Assembly: GCF_014218805.1 (NCBI RefSeq)
Contig: NZ_JACJUV010000001.1
Coordinates: forward strand, 3,422,501 to 3,486,500
DNA length: 64,000 nt
Direction: 5' to 3'
Origin: Teredinibacter franksiae
GTDB lineage: Bacteria > Pseudomonadota > Gammaproteobacteria > Pseudomonadales > Cellvibrionaceae
Both the position numbers and the translations under genes were made by a program. Below, piece after piece: positions 8,101 to 16,443 of the stretch; positions within the stretch are counted from its first letter, which is position 1; the number at the start of each line of letters is the position of its first letter. The notes under the pieces are model-generated. The model was not told where the DNA came from and made no database searches. It saw nothing but the letters and a program-made list of their open reading frames with translations.

Positions 8101-9207
8101 ATGAACAATAACGAAAACATCATGAAGGTCAGTGGCTTAGCGACGTGGTTGGTGATATTCGTCATGGATGCCCTCATGCTTCACCAGTATCAGTTATTGC
8201 GGGTTGGTCTGTATCTGGCGTATTTGTTGTGTTTTCTCCTAACCAGCATCCCCTCCATGGGGGTAATGCGAAGCCCTAGCTATGCCTACGCCTTAGTGGC
8301 CCAATTGTTTGTCGCTCTTGCCCTGTATGTGTTAGACCCCAATTCAGTGATACCGATTTTGTTTGTGATATGGGTGTCGTTACTACCCGAAACAATGCCT
8401 ACCCGCCGGTGGTTATTGGTTTGGTTGCTGCTAAATGGATTTCTTATCGGTTACGATTTTATTGATGGTGCTAATACAAGCTCGGTAGTGACGATTTTTG
8501 TCTTTATGGCGTTTCAATTGTTTGCCGCAGGTTCGAGTCAGATAAGGATAGCGGCACGGCAGAACAAAGAGCAACTGGAACAGACTCACTTAGCCTTAAT
8601 CGCCACTCAATCGCTGCTGACTGAGCAATCCCAAGGGCAGGCGCGGTTAAGCATCGCGAGAGATTTACATGATAGTATCGGACATAAGCTGACTGTACTC
8701 AGCCTCAACATAGAACACGCCATCCACCGTACACCAGAGGATACAATAGCTTTTCATCGTAGCCTAAAAGAGTCCGTTAACGAAACGCTAGAAGAGCTTC
8801 GTCAAATTGTTCGAGAGGTGCGTGAAATAAAAAGTAGCTCCCTCAATGACGTTCTCAATGCGCTAACCAAAGCCCTACCTGAAGGGGTGCAAGTACATTA
8901 TCCCGAAAACCTTGAGGTAAATTCAGTAGTCGTTCGTGATCAATTGGCTTTTTGCATACAGGAGGGCATTAGCAACGCGTTACGCCACGGGCGAGCGACT
9001 TCTATAGCGGTTTTTTGTGAATCAACATCGCCTTTGGTTTTACAGATGATCGACAATGGTAACGGAGGTCACCATGGCGAGGAAGGCAGCGGTATAAAGG
9101 GTATGAAAGAAAGGCTGAAGCCATTTGGCGGGCAGGTAACACTCAGTCCCGCACCCCACGACAAAGGCACTCAGTTAACGCTGAGTGTGCCCAATACAGT
9201 AGATTAA
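8101..9207 (+). CDS. NarL-type sensor histidine kinase
   Basis: A 368-residue membrane kinase. Residues ~10-150 are hydrophobic, with about five or six membrane helices and no large periplasmic domain, so the sensing part is probably within the membrane. A short coiled coil leads to the HisKA_3 dimerisation domain with ARDLHDSIGHKL; His190 is the expected phosphorylation site. The HATPase domain shows the N-box EGISNALRHG and the G-box DNGNGG...GSGIKGMKERL. The DesK/NarX/LiaS-like architecture fits the LuxR-type regulator whose ATG follows the stop codon by 2 bp. An AAGG-type ribosome site precedes the ATG. The divergent carotenoid oxygenase operon is a plausible target, by position only. Confidence 0.92.
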   Translation: MNNNENIMKVSGLATWLVIFVMDALMLHQYQLLRVGLYLAYLLCFLLTSIPSMGVMRSPSYAYALVAQLFVALALYVLDPNSVIPILFVIWVSLLPETMPTRRWLLVWLLLNGFLIGYDFIDGANTSSVVTIFVFMAFQLFAAGSSQIRIAARQNKEQLEQTHLALIATQSLLTEQSQGQARLSIARDLHDSIGHKLTVLSLNIEHAIHRTPEDTIAFHRSLKESVNETLEELRQIVREVREIKSSSLNDVLNALTKALPEGVQVHYPENLEVNSVVVRDQLAFCIQEGISNALRHGRATSIAVFCESTSPLVLQMIDNGNGGHHGEEGSGIKGMKERLKPFGGQVTLSPAPHDKGTQLTLSVPNTVD

Positions 9208-9209
9208 AA

Positions 9210-9851
9210 ATGACTAGAATAGCCTTAGTGGACGACCAGGTACTGATTCGAGAAGGTATAGCTAGGCTTATCGAATTAGAAGAAACCTTTGATGTCATTT
9301 GGCAGGCGAGTAATGGCCAGGAAGCACTAGATAAATTGGCCGGTTTCGGCGTGCCCAATATAATAATTTCCGATATTCGTATGCCGGTGCTGGATGGTAT
9401 ACAGCTTGTCAAAGCCTTGCGTGCGCAAGCTTGTATAATTCCGGTATTAATGCTTACAACCTTCGATGAGCATGAACTCTTCGTAAGTGCGTTAAACGCT
9501 GGCGCGAATGGATTTCTACTAAAAGATATAAACTTCGAAAAGTTATGCTTAGCGATACACACAATATCCGAAGGCGGTTTTTTGGCCGAGCCACAACTAC
9601 TTAACCGCGAATTGCTTCCTGATAATGGGATAGCCACAATACCAAAGAATTTTAATTTCGAGGATTTTTCCGAAAAAGAGAAACAAATTCTGCGTTATCT
9701 GGCAGCAGGCTTCAGCAACAAGGAGATTGCTAGTTCGGTTTTTTTAGCCGAAGGTACAGTAAAAAATCATATATCAAATATACTTGGAAAACTGGACTGC
9801 CGTGATAGAACGCAGGCAGTCATCAAGGCGCTTCAGTGGCGTCTGATATAG
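9210..9851 (+). CDS. LuxR/NarL family response regulator
   Basis: A 213-residue DNA-binding response regulator, the partner of the upstream kinase (2 bp between stop and start). The receiver domain has the acidic pair DD at residues 8-9, phosphoacceptor Asp55 in ISDIRMP, the Thr of LTTFDE and Lys of FLLKDI. The C-terminal LuxR helix-turn-helix is clear: FSEKEKQILRYLAAGFSNKE, then IASSVFLAEGTVKNHISNIL and the tail DRTQAVIKALQW. Expected to act as a dimer on promoters after phosphorylation. The length is standard. Targets are unknown; the palindrome at 7995-8043 next to the kinase gene is a candidate site. Confidence 0.94.
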   Translation: MTRIALVDDQVLIREGIARLIELEETFDVIWQASNGQEALDKLAGFGVPNIIISDIRMPVLDGIQLVKALRAQACIIPVLMLTTFDEHELFVSALNAGANGFLLKDINFEKLCLAIHTISEGGFLAEPQLLNRELLPDNGIATIPKNFNFEDFSEKEKQILRYLAAGFSNKEIASSVFLAEGTVKNHISNILGKLDCRDRTQAVIKALQWRLI

Positions 9852-9884
9852 TTATGATGGTATGTTTGATAGATTTACTATCTT

Positions 9885-10040
9885 TTAGTTGGAGTTGGAG
9901 TTGGAGTTGGAGTTGGAGTTGGCAGGTGTAGGGGCATTGGTATGGTCATTAGCGGCCAATGTATCTTCCAGGTTTGCTTCTTCCTGTTTAGGCATAATAT
10001 GATCAATAAGTTGTCTAGCGTACTGTAGTACAAATATCAC
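9885..10040 (-). pseudogene. Possible C-terminal gene relic or small ORF ending in Asn-Ser repeats
   Basis: On the minus strand an open frame from a GTG at 10040 gives 51 residues, VIFVLQYARQLIDHIMPKQE followed by EANLEDTLAANDHTNAPTP and an (Asn-Ser)n tail. An in-frame ATG would give 36 residues. The composition (acidic, helical, then Pro/Thr and Asn-Ser) resembles the real C-terminus of a protein, but an in-frame stop lies directly upstream. It may be the surviving tail of a deleted gene, a small protein, or coincidence. No ribosome site was recognised. Confidence 0.25.
9887..9922. repeat. 6-bp minisatellite (agttgg)6
   Basis: Six exact copies of agttgg lie just downstream of the response regulator. 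Read on the minus strand they encode alternating Asn-Ser at the end of a short open frame. A hexamer preserves reading frame, so slippage would only change the tail length. Confidence 0.9.
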
Positions 10041-10080
10041 TCGCTAACGAAGCCCATGTATATGATCAAAGGAGTAGGTA

Positions 10081-10998
10081 GTGAAAAATTTGAAAGTTTG
10101 CGTTATTGCTGTGATTTTATCGTCTCTAGTTTCATTCACAGACGCCAGTACCGATATTTTGAATGTTCCTATACATATTACCTCGGGCGAGCGTATTACT
10201 TTATCCGACTACAAAGGAAAAAAGCCGGTATACCTGAAGTTTTGGGCGTCTTGGTGTGGTCCCTGTATGAAAGAGATGCCTCACTTTCAAGGAGCGCATG
10301 AGAAGTTCGGAAGCTCTATCGAGTTTATAAGTATAAATTTAGGCATTAATGATAGCCCGGATGATGTAAAAAGCGTTGTTGAGGCGTTCGGGTTAACAAT
10401 GCCTACTACTTTAGACGATGACGGAAAATTGGCACAGACATTTAAATTTATTGGGACCCCGTATCACCTAATTTTTGATAAGAATATGAATTTGGTACAT
10501 CGGGGGCATAAAGCAAACGAATCGCTCGACAACAAGCTGGCCCTAGTTTCTACAGATAAAGATGTTGGGCATCTATCAAATGCTGTGTTTTTGAAAAATG
10601 AACCTGAGTTGGTGATTGCTGGTGTAGAGGATAGGCCTACTGCCTTGTTCTTTACTGCTACATGGTGTGATTGGTATCTAAAAGATACCAAACCTGCGAT
10701 GGCTATAAATTGCTCCAATTCACAGCGTGAATTCAATAAAATGGTTAATAAATACCCTAGGATTAATTGGGTTTTGATTGTTTCAAGCTTGTGGACTGGT
10801 GAATCTGATCTGGAAGATTACCACAATAAATTTAGAACTCCATTGCAAGGTTTAATAGATAAAAGCAATAAGACATTTGCAAAATATAGCATTAAAGATT
10901 TTCCAACCTTGATTCTATTAAAAAATGGAGCCGAAATATATCGAACATCTGAGTTACCTGACAATACTCTATTGATTAAGCGTATAGAGGATCTATAG
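10081..10998 (+). CDS. Secreted tandem thioredoxin-fold protein (TlpA-like)
   Basis: 305 residues starting at a GTG with AAAGGAG about 7 bp upstream. Residues 1-22 are a Sec signal. Domain 1 (~25-150) is TlpA/AhpC-like with the redox motif WASWCGPC (Cys59, Cys62) and the cis-proline in IGTPYHL. Domain 2 (~175-305) is a second thioredoxin fold in which the motif is TATWCDWYLKDTKP: only one cysteine (Cys196) stands at the active-site position, with another at 211; its cis-Pro motif is KDFPTLI. Domain 1 should reduce or exchange periplasmic disulfides; domain 2 may be structural, client-binding, or use Cys196/Cys211. The following NTF2-like gene is 96 bp downstream. Confidence 0.87.
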   Translation: MKNLKVCVIAVILSSLVSFTDASTDILNVPIHITSGERITLSDYKGKKPVYLKFWASWCGPCMKEMPHFQGAHEKFGSSIEFISINLGINDSPDDVKSVVEAFGLTMPTTLDDDGKLAQTFKFIGTPYHLIFDKNMNLVHRGHKANESLDNKLALVSTDKDVGHLSNAVFLKNEPELVIAGVEDRPTALFFTATWCDWYLKDTKPAMAINCSNSQREFNKMVNKYPRINWVLIVSSLWTGESDLEDYHNKFRTPLQGLIDKSNKTFAKYSIKDFPTLILLKNGAEIYRTSELPDNTLLIKRIEDL

Positions 10999-11094
10999 CC
11001 TATCAATGCCAGCCTAGTTCCGGGGAAACCTTATCTCGGCTTACTGTAGGCGCTTTCTTCGGGCGTTTAAGTTATTTTTACTAAAGGGGATACT

Positions 11095-11556
11095 ATGAAG
11101 AATTTGATTGCCTCTGCGTTTTTTGTTTTGGTTTCAGTAAGCGCATTTGGAAAAGAACCGCAGCTAGAAAAATTTGCAGAAGAGTATTTTGCCACATTTA
11201 TTGCCACTCAGCAGGATGATGCTACAAAGGCAGATCTAGAAACGTATCTGGATTTCATGACGGATGATGTAGGGCATACGCATAGTCCATTTTTTTCGGA
11301 TGAAAAAAGGTACAAAGACGGAAAAGATAGACTTAGGCAGGCGATGCTACCGTACTTAAAAAAAAATACCGGGTTTAAGGCTGAACTAATAGAAATTCGT
11401 ATTTTTAATGAAACCGCCATTGCACTTAGATATAGTCATTCAGCTGTCTATGTAGACGTGGAAAAGGGTACGAAATCGCCTTGGTCCTACGTGATGATGG
11501 AGATTCTTGAAATTGAGAATGGCAAAGTTGGCATGATACGGAAGTACCATGAATAA
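11095..11556 (+). CDS. Secreted NTF2-like (SnoaL-type) protein
   Basis: A 153-residue protein with a Sec signal (residues 1-19, cleavage near AFGKEP). The mature domain has an NTF2-like layout: N-terminal helices (LEKFAEEYFATFIAT), LDFMTDDVGHTHSPFF around the cavity, then KAELIEIRIFNETAIALRYS and a last strand EILEIENGKVGMIRKYHE, the usual ending of SnoaL-like domains. The H-x-H of GHTHSPF could contribute to a ligand or metal site, which is speculative. An AAGGGGA ribosome site precedes the ATG. Function is unknown; it sits beside the double thioredoxin gene. Confidence 0.78.
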   Translation: MKNLIASAFFVLVSVSAFGKEPQLEKFAEEYFATFIATQQDDATKADLETYLDFMTDDVGHTHSPFFSDEKRYKDGKDRLRQAMLPYLKKNTGFKAELIEIRIFNETAIALRYSHSAVYVDVEKGTKSPWSYVMMEILEIENGKVGMIRKYHE

Positions 11557-11698
11557 GGCACACATTGTAAACCGCTGTATAAATGTAAGCATCACTACAT
11601 TCGTTTGAGTATGTCGTATTAGTTCATATTACACTGGCTCAGTACACAAGGGTCGCAGGTGAGACAGGTGGTGGGTATAAACATGTGAGGGTACAGTG

Positions 11699-12076
11699 AT
11701 GTTGTTATTTTCGGCTTCGCTATTAGTCGCAATTGGACTTGTTCATTCCTATTTAGGCGAACGCTATATATTAATCCGGTTATTTCGTCGAGATAATATC
11801 CCAAAAACTATGGGTAGTTCAGAGTTTACGAGAAGAACGCTACGATTTGCTTGGCATCTTACAACTGTTTGTTGGTTTGGTTTCGCAGCAATTCTTATCT
11901 CTTTGTCAAAATCAGGACTGGATCGTTTGGCAATTCTAGATATTATTGCAGCCACATTTTTGTTACATTTTTTAGTTGCAATTTCTGGATCCAAAGGAAA
12001 GCATTTTTCTTGGGTGGTTTTTCTTTTAGTAGGATTTGCAACGTTATATGCCGCAAATCAATCACTATTTTACTAA
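11699..12076 (+). CDS. Small four-helix membrane protein, function unknown
   Basis: 125 residues starting at ATG 11699; a GTG three bases upstream is also possible. Four hydrophobic segments are visible: LLFSASLLVAIGLVHSYLG, a second with WFGFAAILISLS, a third with IIAATFLLHFLVAIS, and WVVFLLVGFATLYA. A conserved-looking loop GERYILIRLFRRDNIPK...FTRRTLRFAWHLT joins helices 1 and 2. This pattern occurs in small uncharacterised inner-membrane proteins of bacteria. A GTGAGG motif lies about 10 bp upstream. No neighbour gives a functional clue. Confidence 0.7.
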   Translation: MLLFSASLLVAIGLVHSYLGERYILIRLFRRDNIPKTMGSSEFTRRTLRFAWHLTTVCWFGFAAILISLSKSGLDRLAILDIIAATFLLHFLVAISGSKGKHFSWVVFLLVGFATLYAANQSLFY

Positions 12077-12175
12077 TTTTCACCGCTTCGGCGTTCTGCC
12101 TCCGCTGAATCGTTTTTTTCGTTTGCACGCTACGCTATTAAGAAAGTTAACTGACTATGCATAAGGGAATTTAAA

Positions 12176-12571
12176 ATGAAGGAAATTACAAAAATTAATC
12201 ACCTTGGTTTAAGAGTTAAGGATCTAAAAACGTCCAGATTTTTTTACGAGAAACTAGGGTTCATATTTATAGCTGGGCCTGTTGGGACGGAACCAGTTGC
12301 AATCATGGAGCACCCGTCTGGGATCAATATAAATTTTATTCTCAACGGGGATGCTGAGTGTACAGAAAATGTTCTTATGGATACTCCCAAAAAAAATACT
12401 GGTTATACTCATGTGGCATTAGAAGTAACTAGCGCCGAATCAGCATTAAAATCTGTTAGAGAGCTAGGTATTACAATAACTGGAGAGGTTGAATTTGATG
12501 GTGCAAAATTCTTTTTTATAAGAGATCCGGATAGAAATGTTATTGAATTTCATCAGCCGATGAGTAACTAG
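12176..12571 (+). CDS. VOC superfamily (glyoxalase/bleomycin-resistance-like) protein
   Basis: 131 residues forming two beta-alpha-beta-beta-beta modules. The first opens INHLGLRVKDLKTSRFFYEK with LGF after the helix; the second opens YTHVALEV and ends FFFIRDPDRNVIEFHQP. The His of NHLG, the His of THVAL and the Glu of VIEFHQ are at the positions that bind the divalent metal in the family. Members are lyases, dioxygenases or drug-binding resistance proteins, and the reaction cannot be predicted. The gene stands alone, 99 bp after the membrane-protein gene. Confidence 0.87.
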   Translation: MKEITKINHLGLRVKDLKTSRFFYEKLGFIFIAGPVGTEPVAIMEHPSGININFILNGDAECTENVLMDTPKKNTGYTHVALEVTSAESALKSVRELGITITGEVEFDGAKFFFIRDPDRNVIEFHQPMSN

Positions 12572-13127
12572 CCATGTTTGCGTGCGGGGCCCTCGTGCCG
12601 ATATTTGGTTTGATTTGCACTATGCAAGCACAATAAATACTCCTCCACATTAGTAAAAGGAAAATATGCGGCAGTTGTGAGGTTCTCCGGTAAATGTGCT
12701 GATTATTTTTCGCGAAAACACGATACCCAATGCCAACGACAAGGCCAAATTTACCTTCCGTGCGAAACTCCCTATCATCATAGCCGCTGTTTTTCAAGAT
12801 TCCGCTAATACAAGCTAGCCGAGCAAAACCACTAATATAAAACCCATTGACTGCATCAGCATTGTTTAAAAATATTCGATAATGAACGTCCATAGTTAAA
12901 ACGTTCGACCTTTCGCCATACCCGCCTTTTTTAATCGAGCGAGTGATAAAAGCTAGGCGTATAACTAGTAAACACCAATGTCTTTCGAGGTCTGGGGTAT
13001 GGCCAGTTTTGGTGACCACTGCGAGGCCCCAAATAGGTGGCTTGTGTGTTAGGTTAAAGGGTGTAATTCCGTTGTTCTGTTTCGACTTATGACTGTCGGA
13101 ATTTCGGTTTATGGCTGGTGATGGCAA
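12540..13127 (-). pseudogene. Possible decayed outer-membrane barrel gene fragment
   Basis: The minus-strand open frame gives 195 residues. Only residues ~65-143 (about 12700-12935) look protein-like: ERSNVLTMDVHYRIFLN, NGFYISGFARLA and GKFGLVVGIGYRVFAKN resemble consecutive amphipathic strands and turns of small DUF3575-type outer-membrane barrels, with a Y-R-I/V-F pattern repeated. The N-terminal ~60 residues contain no signal peptide, and the C-terminal part has low-quality composition and overlaps the 3' end of the VOC gene. A frameshifted relic is the best reading; a fortuitous frame is possible. Confidence 0.35.
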
Positions 13128-13405
13128 GTGGTATTGCGGGGAATGCTTGGGGTCGGGTTATAGCGCCAAAACCACGCTTGAATATCTTGATGTTTTTGGT
13201 TGGAGGTGAAGGCAATGTTACTTTTGTGTGGCACGCTATCTGTGGGGTTAAGCCTATTGGCTGTATGAAGATTTGGCTTAAGCGCTCTGCACACAAGGTA
13301 CTAGTGTTATGATGGCGCCTGTTGAGCTTGGTGACCCATGGATAAGGGGCACGCATATCAGTTTGCTCGAAAATCTCTTTCTCGTTGTCTAATAGGGCTT
13401 CACCA

Positions 13406-14455
13406 ATGAATCGTCGGTTAGTATTGCATTTTTTTGTGTTTCTTAACATTTTTGTGTCTGTAGTCGTGGGTGCGCAGGAAGAAAACGAATCGCCTTGGTT
13501 GGTTACGCCCACCCTTAGTAGCGACCCAAAATTGGGTAATACAATTGGTGCAATGGGTGGGTATTTGGTGAAGTTTGATGAGGATTCGCCAACGTCTATG
13601 TTTGGTGCTATGGCCTCCTTTAGTGATACGAATTCCGATATTTACGGTCTTTTTGCGCGCACATATTTCTCTGGTGACTCTCACCGGTTAATGGCCGGTG
13701 TTGTGAATGGAAATATCGAAAATGACTATGAGGATTTTCTTGGGTCCGGCGTGCGGATGTTGACCACAGACGATTTGAATATAGGCTTTATTCGCTATTT
13801 GAAGCGTGGCCGAAATAATTGGTTTTTTGGCGCGCAGTTAATTTCGATGAACTACGACATTACCGGTCGTGATGAGCGAACTCAAATAATCTTAAAGTTA
13901 GCCGGAATTGAAGGCTTTAGTAGTAACGGGGTTGGTGTAGTAATAGAGCGCGATACGCGGGACACAAACAATTCGCCTCAATCTGGCTCTTTTCTTAACC
14001 TCAGTAATACGGCATTTCGTGAGGGGCTCGGCGGGGATGTAAGTTTCGATCGATATTCAGCGAAGTACAGTAAGTTTATGGGGCATGGCGGGGATATTGT
14101 TTTGGCTGCAATTGTTAAAGGTAGCTGGTCTAAAGATGCCCCTGTAAGTGGGTACAGCTCTGTTGATTTACGTGGGTATACTCGCGGTGAATACTTATCG
14201 CCGCACTCCGTAACAATGGAAGTAGAGGAACGCTACGCTTTTGGCGAAAAGTGGGGAGCAACGGCTTTTGCCGGCGCCGCATGTCTTTACGGTGACGGAG
14301 CAAGCTGTAACAAGGAAGAAAACTGGTATCCGGCGATGGGTGCAGGCATTACCTATATGATAAAAAAACAAGAAAGAATGATCGTTCGGGCTGAAATAGC
14401 CGTTGGTAAAAGCGACAATAACGGGTTTTACGTGCAATTCGGTAATGCTTTTTAG
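13406..14455 (+). CDS. BamA/D15-like surface-antigen outer-membrane barrel
   Basis: 349 residues from ATG 13406; the frame stays open upstream to a TTG at 13385, but MNRRLVLHFFVFLNIFVSVV is a normal signal peptide, so the ATG is preferred. The mature protein lacks POTRA domains and looks like the C-terminal barrel of the bacterial surface antigen family: paired strands, GVGVVIERDTRDTNNSPQSG (the family R-D-x-R-D-x-x-x-x-P-x-x-G motif), DLRGYTRGEY and a terminus ending QFGNAF with the C-terminal Phe required for Bam insertion. It resembles predicted lipid- or protein-transport barrels, but the role is unknown. No operon partners. Confidence 0.82.
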   Translation: MNRRLVLHFFVFLNIFVSVVVGAQEENESPWLVTPTLSSDPKLGNTIGAMGGYLVKFDEDSPTSMFGAMASFSDTNSDIYGLFARTYFSGDSHRLMAGVVNGNIENDYEDFLGSGVRMLTTDDLNIGFIRYLKRGRNNWFFGAQLISMNYDITGRDERTQIILKLAGIEGFSSNGVGVVIERDTRDTNNSPQSGSFLNLSNTAFREGLGGDVSFDRYSAKYSKFMGHGGDIVLAAIVKGSWSKDAPVSGYSSVDLRGYTRGEYLSPHSVTMEVEERYAFGEKWGATAFAGAACLYGDGASCNKEENWYPAMGAGITYMIKKQERMIVRAEIAVGKSDNNGFYVQFGNAF

Positions 14456-14572
14456 TGGCGCCTATATTACTTACAAATTGTTCAGAAGCGCTTTTTGTAT
14501 ACCATTTTTGGGTAAAGCTTTTGTGTTTTTAGGCAATACCATTTGAAGGTCGTTTTGCTGTAAGGCTACGGA

Positions 14573-16429
14573 TTAATCAGGGGCGGAGGGTAATGGCCCA
14601 GTGTATTCGTAAGGCACAAAAATAGTGAAGTTGCTGCCCTTGCCGTATTCACTGCTAACCTCCAATGCAATGCCCATGATCCGCGACAAATTTGAAACAA
14701 TGGCGAGGCCTAGCCCGGTACCTTGGCCTACTTTAAAGCGGGTATACTCATCGAATTGATTAAAGCGGGTAAATAATTTGATTTGGTCACTTTCCTTGAT
14801 TCCGACCCCGGTGTCTATGACGCTTATTTGTGTTCTACCTAGCGTTTCTTCAGGCGTTATTTTTAGAGTGACGGAACCGCTGTCGGTGTATTTAATTGAA
14901 TTCGACAATAAATTAAGTAGTATTTGGGTTAGCCTTCCAGGGTCTGTGTGGATGGTTTGGTCGTGTGGGCTTTCAAATTTAAGCAATAAACTTTTGTCTT
15001 CGGCCGCTGTGTTAACTTGATTAATACAATCTTTACACAGCTGTTCAATGTTCACGGAAATTATGTTGAGTTCAAGTTTGTTTGCATCGATTTTACTTAA
15101 ATCCAAAATGTCGTTAATCATGAATAGAAGGTGGCGTCCGCTTCGCTCGATGGCCGTTAATGCCGATGTGGTTCGGTCATCGTATTTTTCACGTTTAAGT
15201 AGTCTTACGGTATAGCCAATTACCGAGTTTAAAGGGGTTCGTAGCTCATGCGACATGTTGGCTAAAAAATCTGTTTTTATCGATAAAGCCCTTTCAACTT
15301 TTGATTTTTCTAGCGATAAAGCTTCATTCAGTTCTGTTTGAATAAGATTTAGTTTTTCTGCTTGCATTAACAACTCCTGCGTTTCTGCATTCCGCCTTTT
15401 GAAAACATTAGCTGCAGCGGCTAGTAAGCCGATTTCGTCTTTCCGTTTCAGGCCAGGGAGAGCGCTTACTTGGTCACCTTCGGATAACTTAAGAAATACC
15501 GATGTGATGGCTTCGATAGGGCGGGTAATGCGAAAATTCAGTGCGAATGCGATAACTAGTGTTAGTGCACTGCCGATCAACAGGAGCGCTCGCCCAAGTA
15601 GTTGCTGCTTTTCCAGTGTTAATTTTGCCAGTTGGCGAGTGGTGGTAGCATTTGTATGATATTGCTCTTGTAGCTTTGCGGCATGGTAAAATATTTCATT
15701 GGCTGAGCCTGTCATCACTACATTGATGAGATAAATGTAGTGCCGGGTAATGGAGACTATAGTGGAAAAGTTTTTGCTGTAGTCCTCTAACGACTGCTCT
15801 AGTGGGTAGGGGGTTTTGGTAGTGCTAGCGCTTTTACGGCCTAGTTGAAATTTTGCTTTTGATAGATGTTTTTTGAATAGAGTTATGTGCGACGAGTCGT
15901 AGGACGAAAGATAAAGTAGTGATTCGGAATGTGCTTTTATAATGTGATTTTCAAGTGTTCTATCTGAAATATTTTTTAAATTCAAGATCTTAGCGTTGTG
16001 GTGGTTGTTGATCAAGGATACTTGTTGATTGCGCATGCCTACAACAGTATCAAAATTGGACTTGTAGCTATCTAGGTGTGTTCGAATATTTTCGAGTGTT
16101 TCCACATTTTCGTTTATAATTGATAGTGTGTTTAGTTGGTCGATTAAAATCGATATATCTTGATATTTTTTTGAAGATTGAATTGCTGAGTTTTCGCTGG
16201 CGGTTTCTTTAAATATGAGCACATTTCTTTGTAGATCAATAATATTGATTTCTACTTTACTTAACAGAGAGGATGCATCTTCCGCTTCCAAAAAATTATT
16301 AAATGACTGGTTGAATATTTTGTAAGAGAGAGTGTAAAAATAGCTGAGGGAGGCCAGTGGTATAATGAGCACGGCGAAAGCTGATATAATTTGAAATTTT
16401 ATGGTATTAAATATTTTATTTGAACGCAT
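14573..16429 (-). CDS. HAMP-domain sensor histidine kinase with large periplasmic domain
   Basis: 618 residues. TM1 spans ~13-33 and TM2 ~279-298, enclosing a ~245-residue helical periplasmic domain. A HAMP linker (300-350, beginning RITRPIEAI) and coiled coil lead to HisKA with NMSHELRTPLNS (His394), then HATPase boxes: the N-box LLNLLSNSIKYT, the G1 box DTGVGI and G2 GQGTGLGLAI. There is no receiver or Hpt domain, and no response regulator is next to it. The gene starts 14 bp after the polyamine-type binding protein gene on the same strand, suggesting that the binding protein is its ligand-sensing partner. Confidence 0.9.
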   Translation of the reverse strand: MRSNKIFNTIKFQIISAFAVLIIPLASLSYFYTLSYKIFNQSFNNFLEAEDASSLLSKVEINIIDLQRNVLIFKETASENSAIQSSKKYQDISILIDQLNTLSIINENVETLENIRTHLDSYKSNFDTVVGMRNQQVSLINNHHNAKILNLKNISDRTLENHIIKAHSESLLYLSSYDSSHITLFKKHLSKAKFQLGRKSASTTKTPYPLEQSLEDYSKNFSTIVSITRHYIYLINVVMTGSANEIFYHAAKLQEQYHTNATTTRQLAKLTLEKQQLLGRALLLIGSALTLVIAFALNFRITRPIEAITSVFLKLSEGDQVSALPGLKRKDEIGLLAAAANVFKRRNAETQELLMQAEKLNLIQTELNEALSLEKSKVERALSIKTDFLANMSHELRTPLNSVIGYTVRLLKREKYDDRTTSALTAIERSGRHLLFMINDILDLSKIDANKLELNIISVNIEQLCKDCINQVNTAAEDKSLLLKFESPHDQTIHTDPGRLTQILLNLLSNSIKYTDSGSVTLKITPEETLGRTQISVIDTGVGIKESDQIKLFTRFNQFDEYTRFKVGQGTGLGLAIVSNLSRIMGIALEVSSEYGKGSNFTIFVPYEYTGPLPSAPD

Positions 16430-16443
16430 TCTAAATAACCATT

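Noticed and set aside
13087..13512. 141-codon minus-strand frame overlapping the start of the surface-antigen barrel gene
   Set aside because: It overlaps the well-supported barrel gene and has no recognisable motifs.
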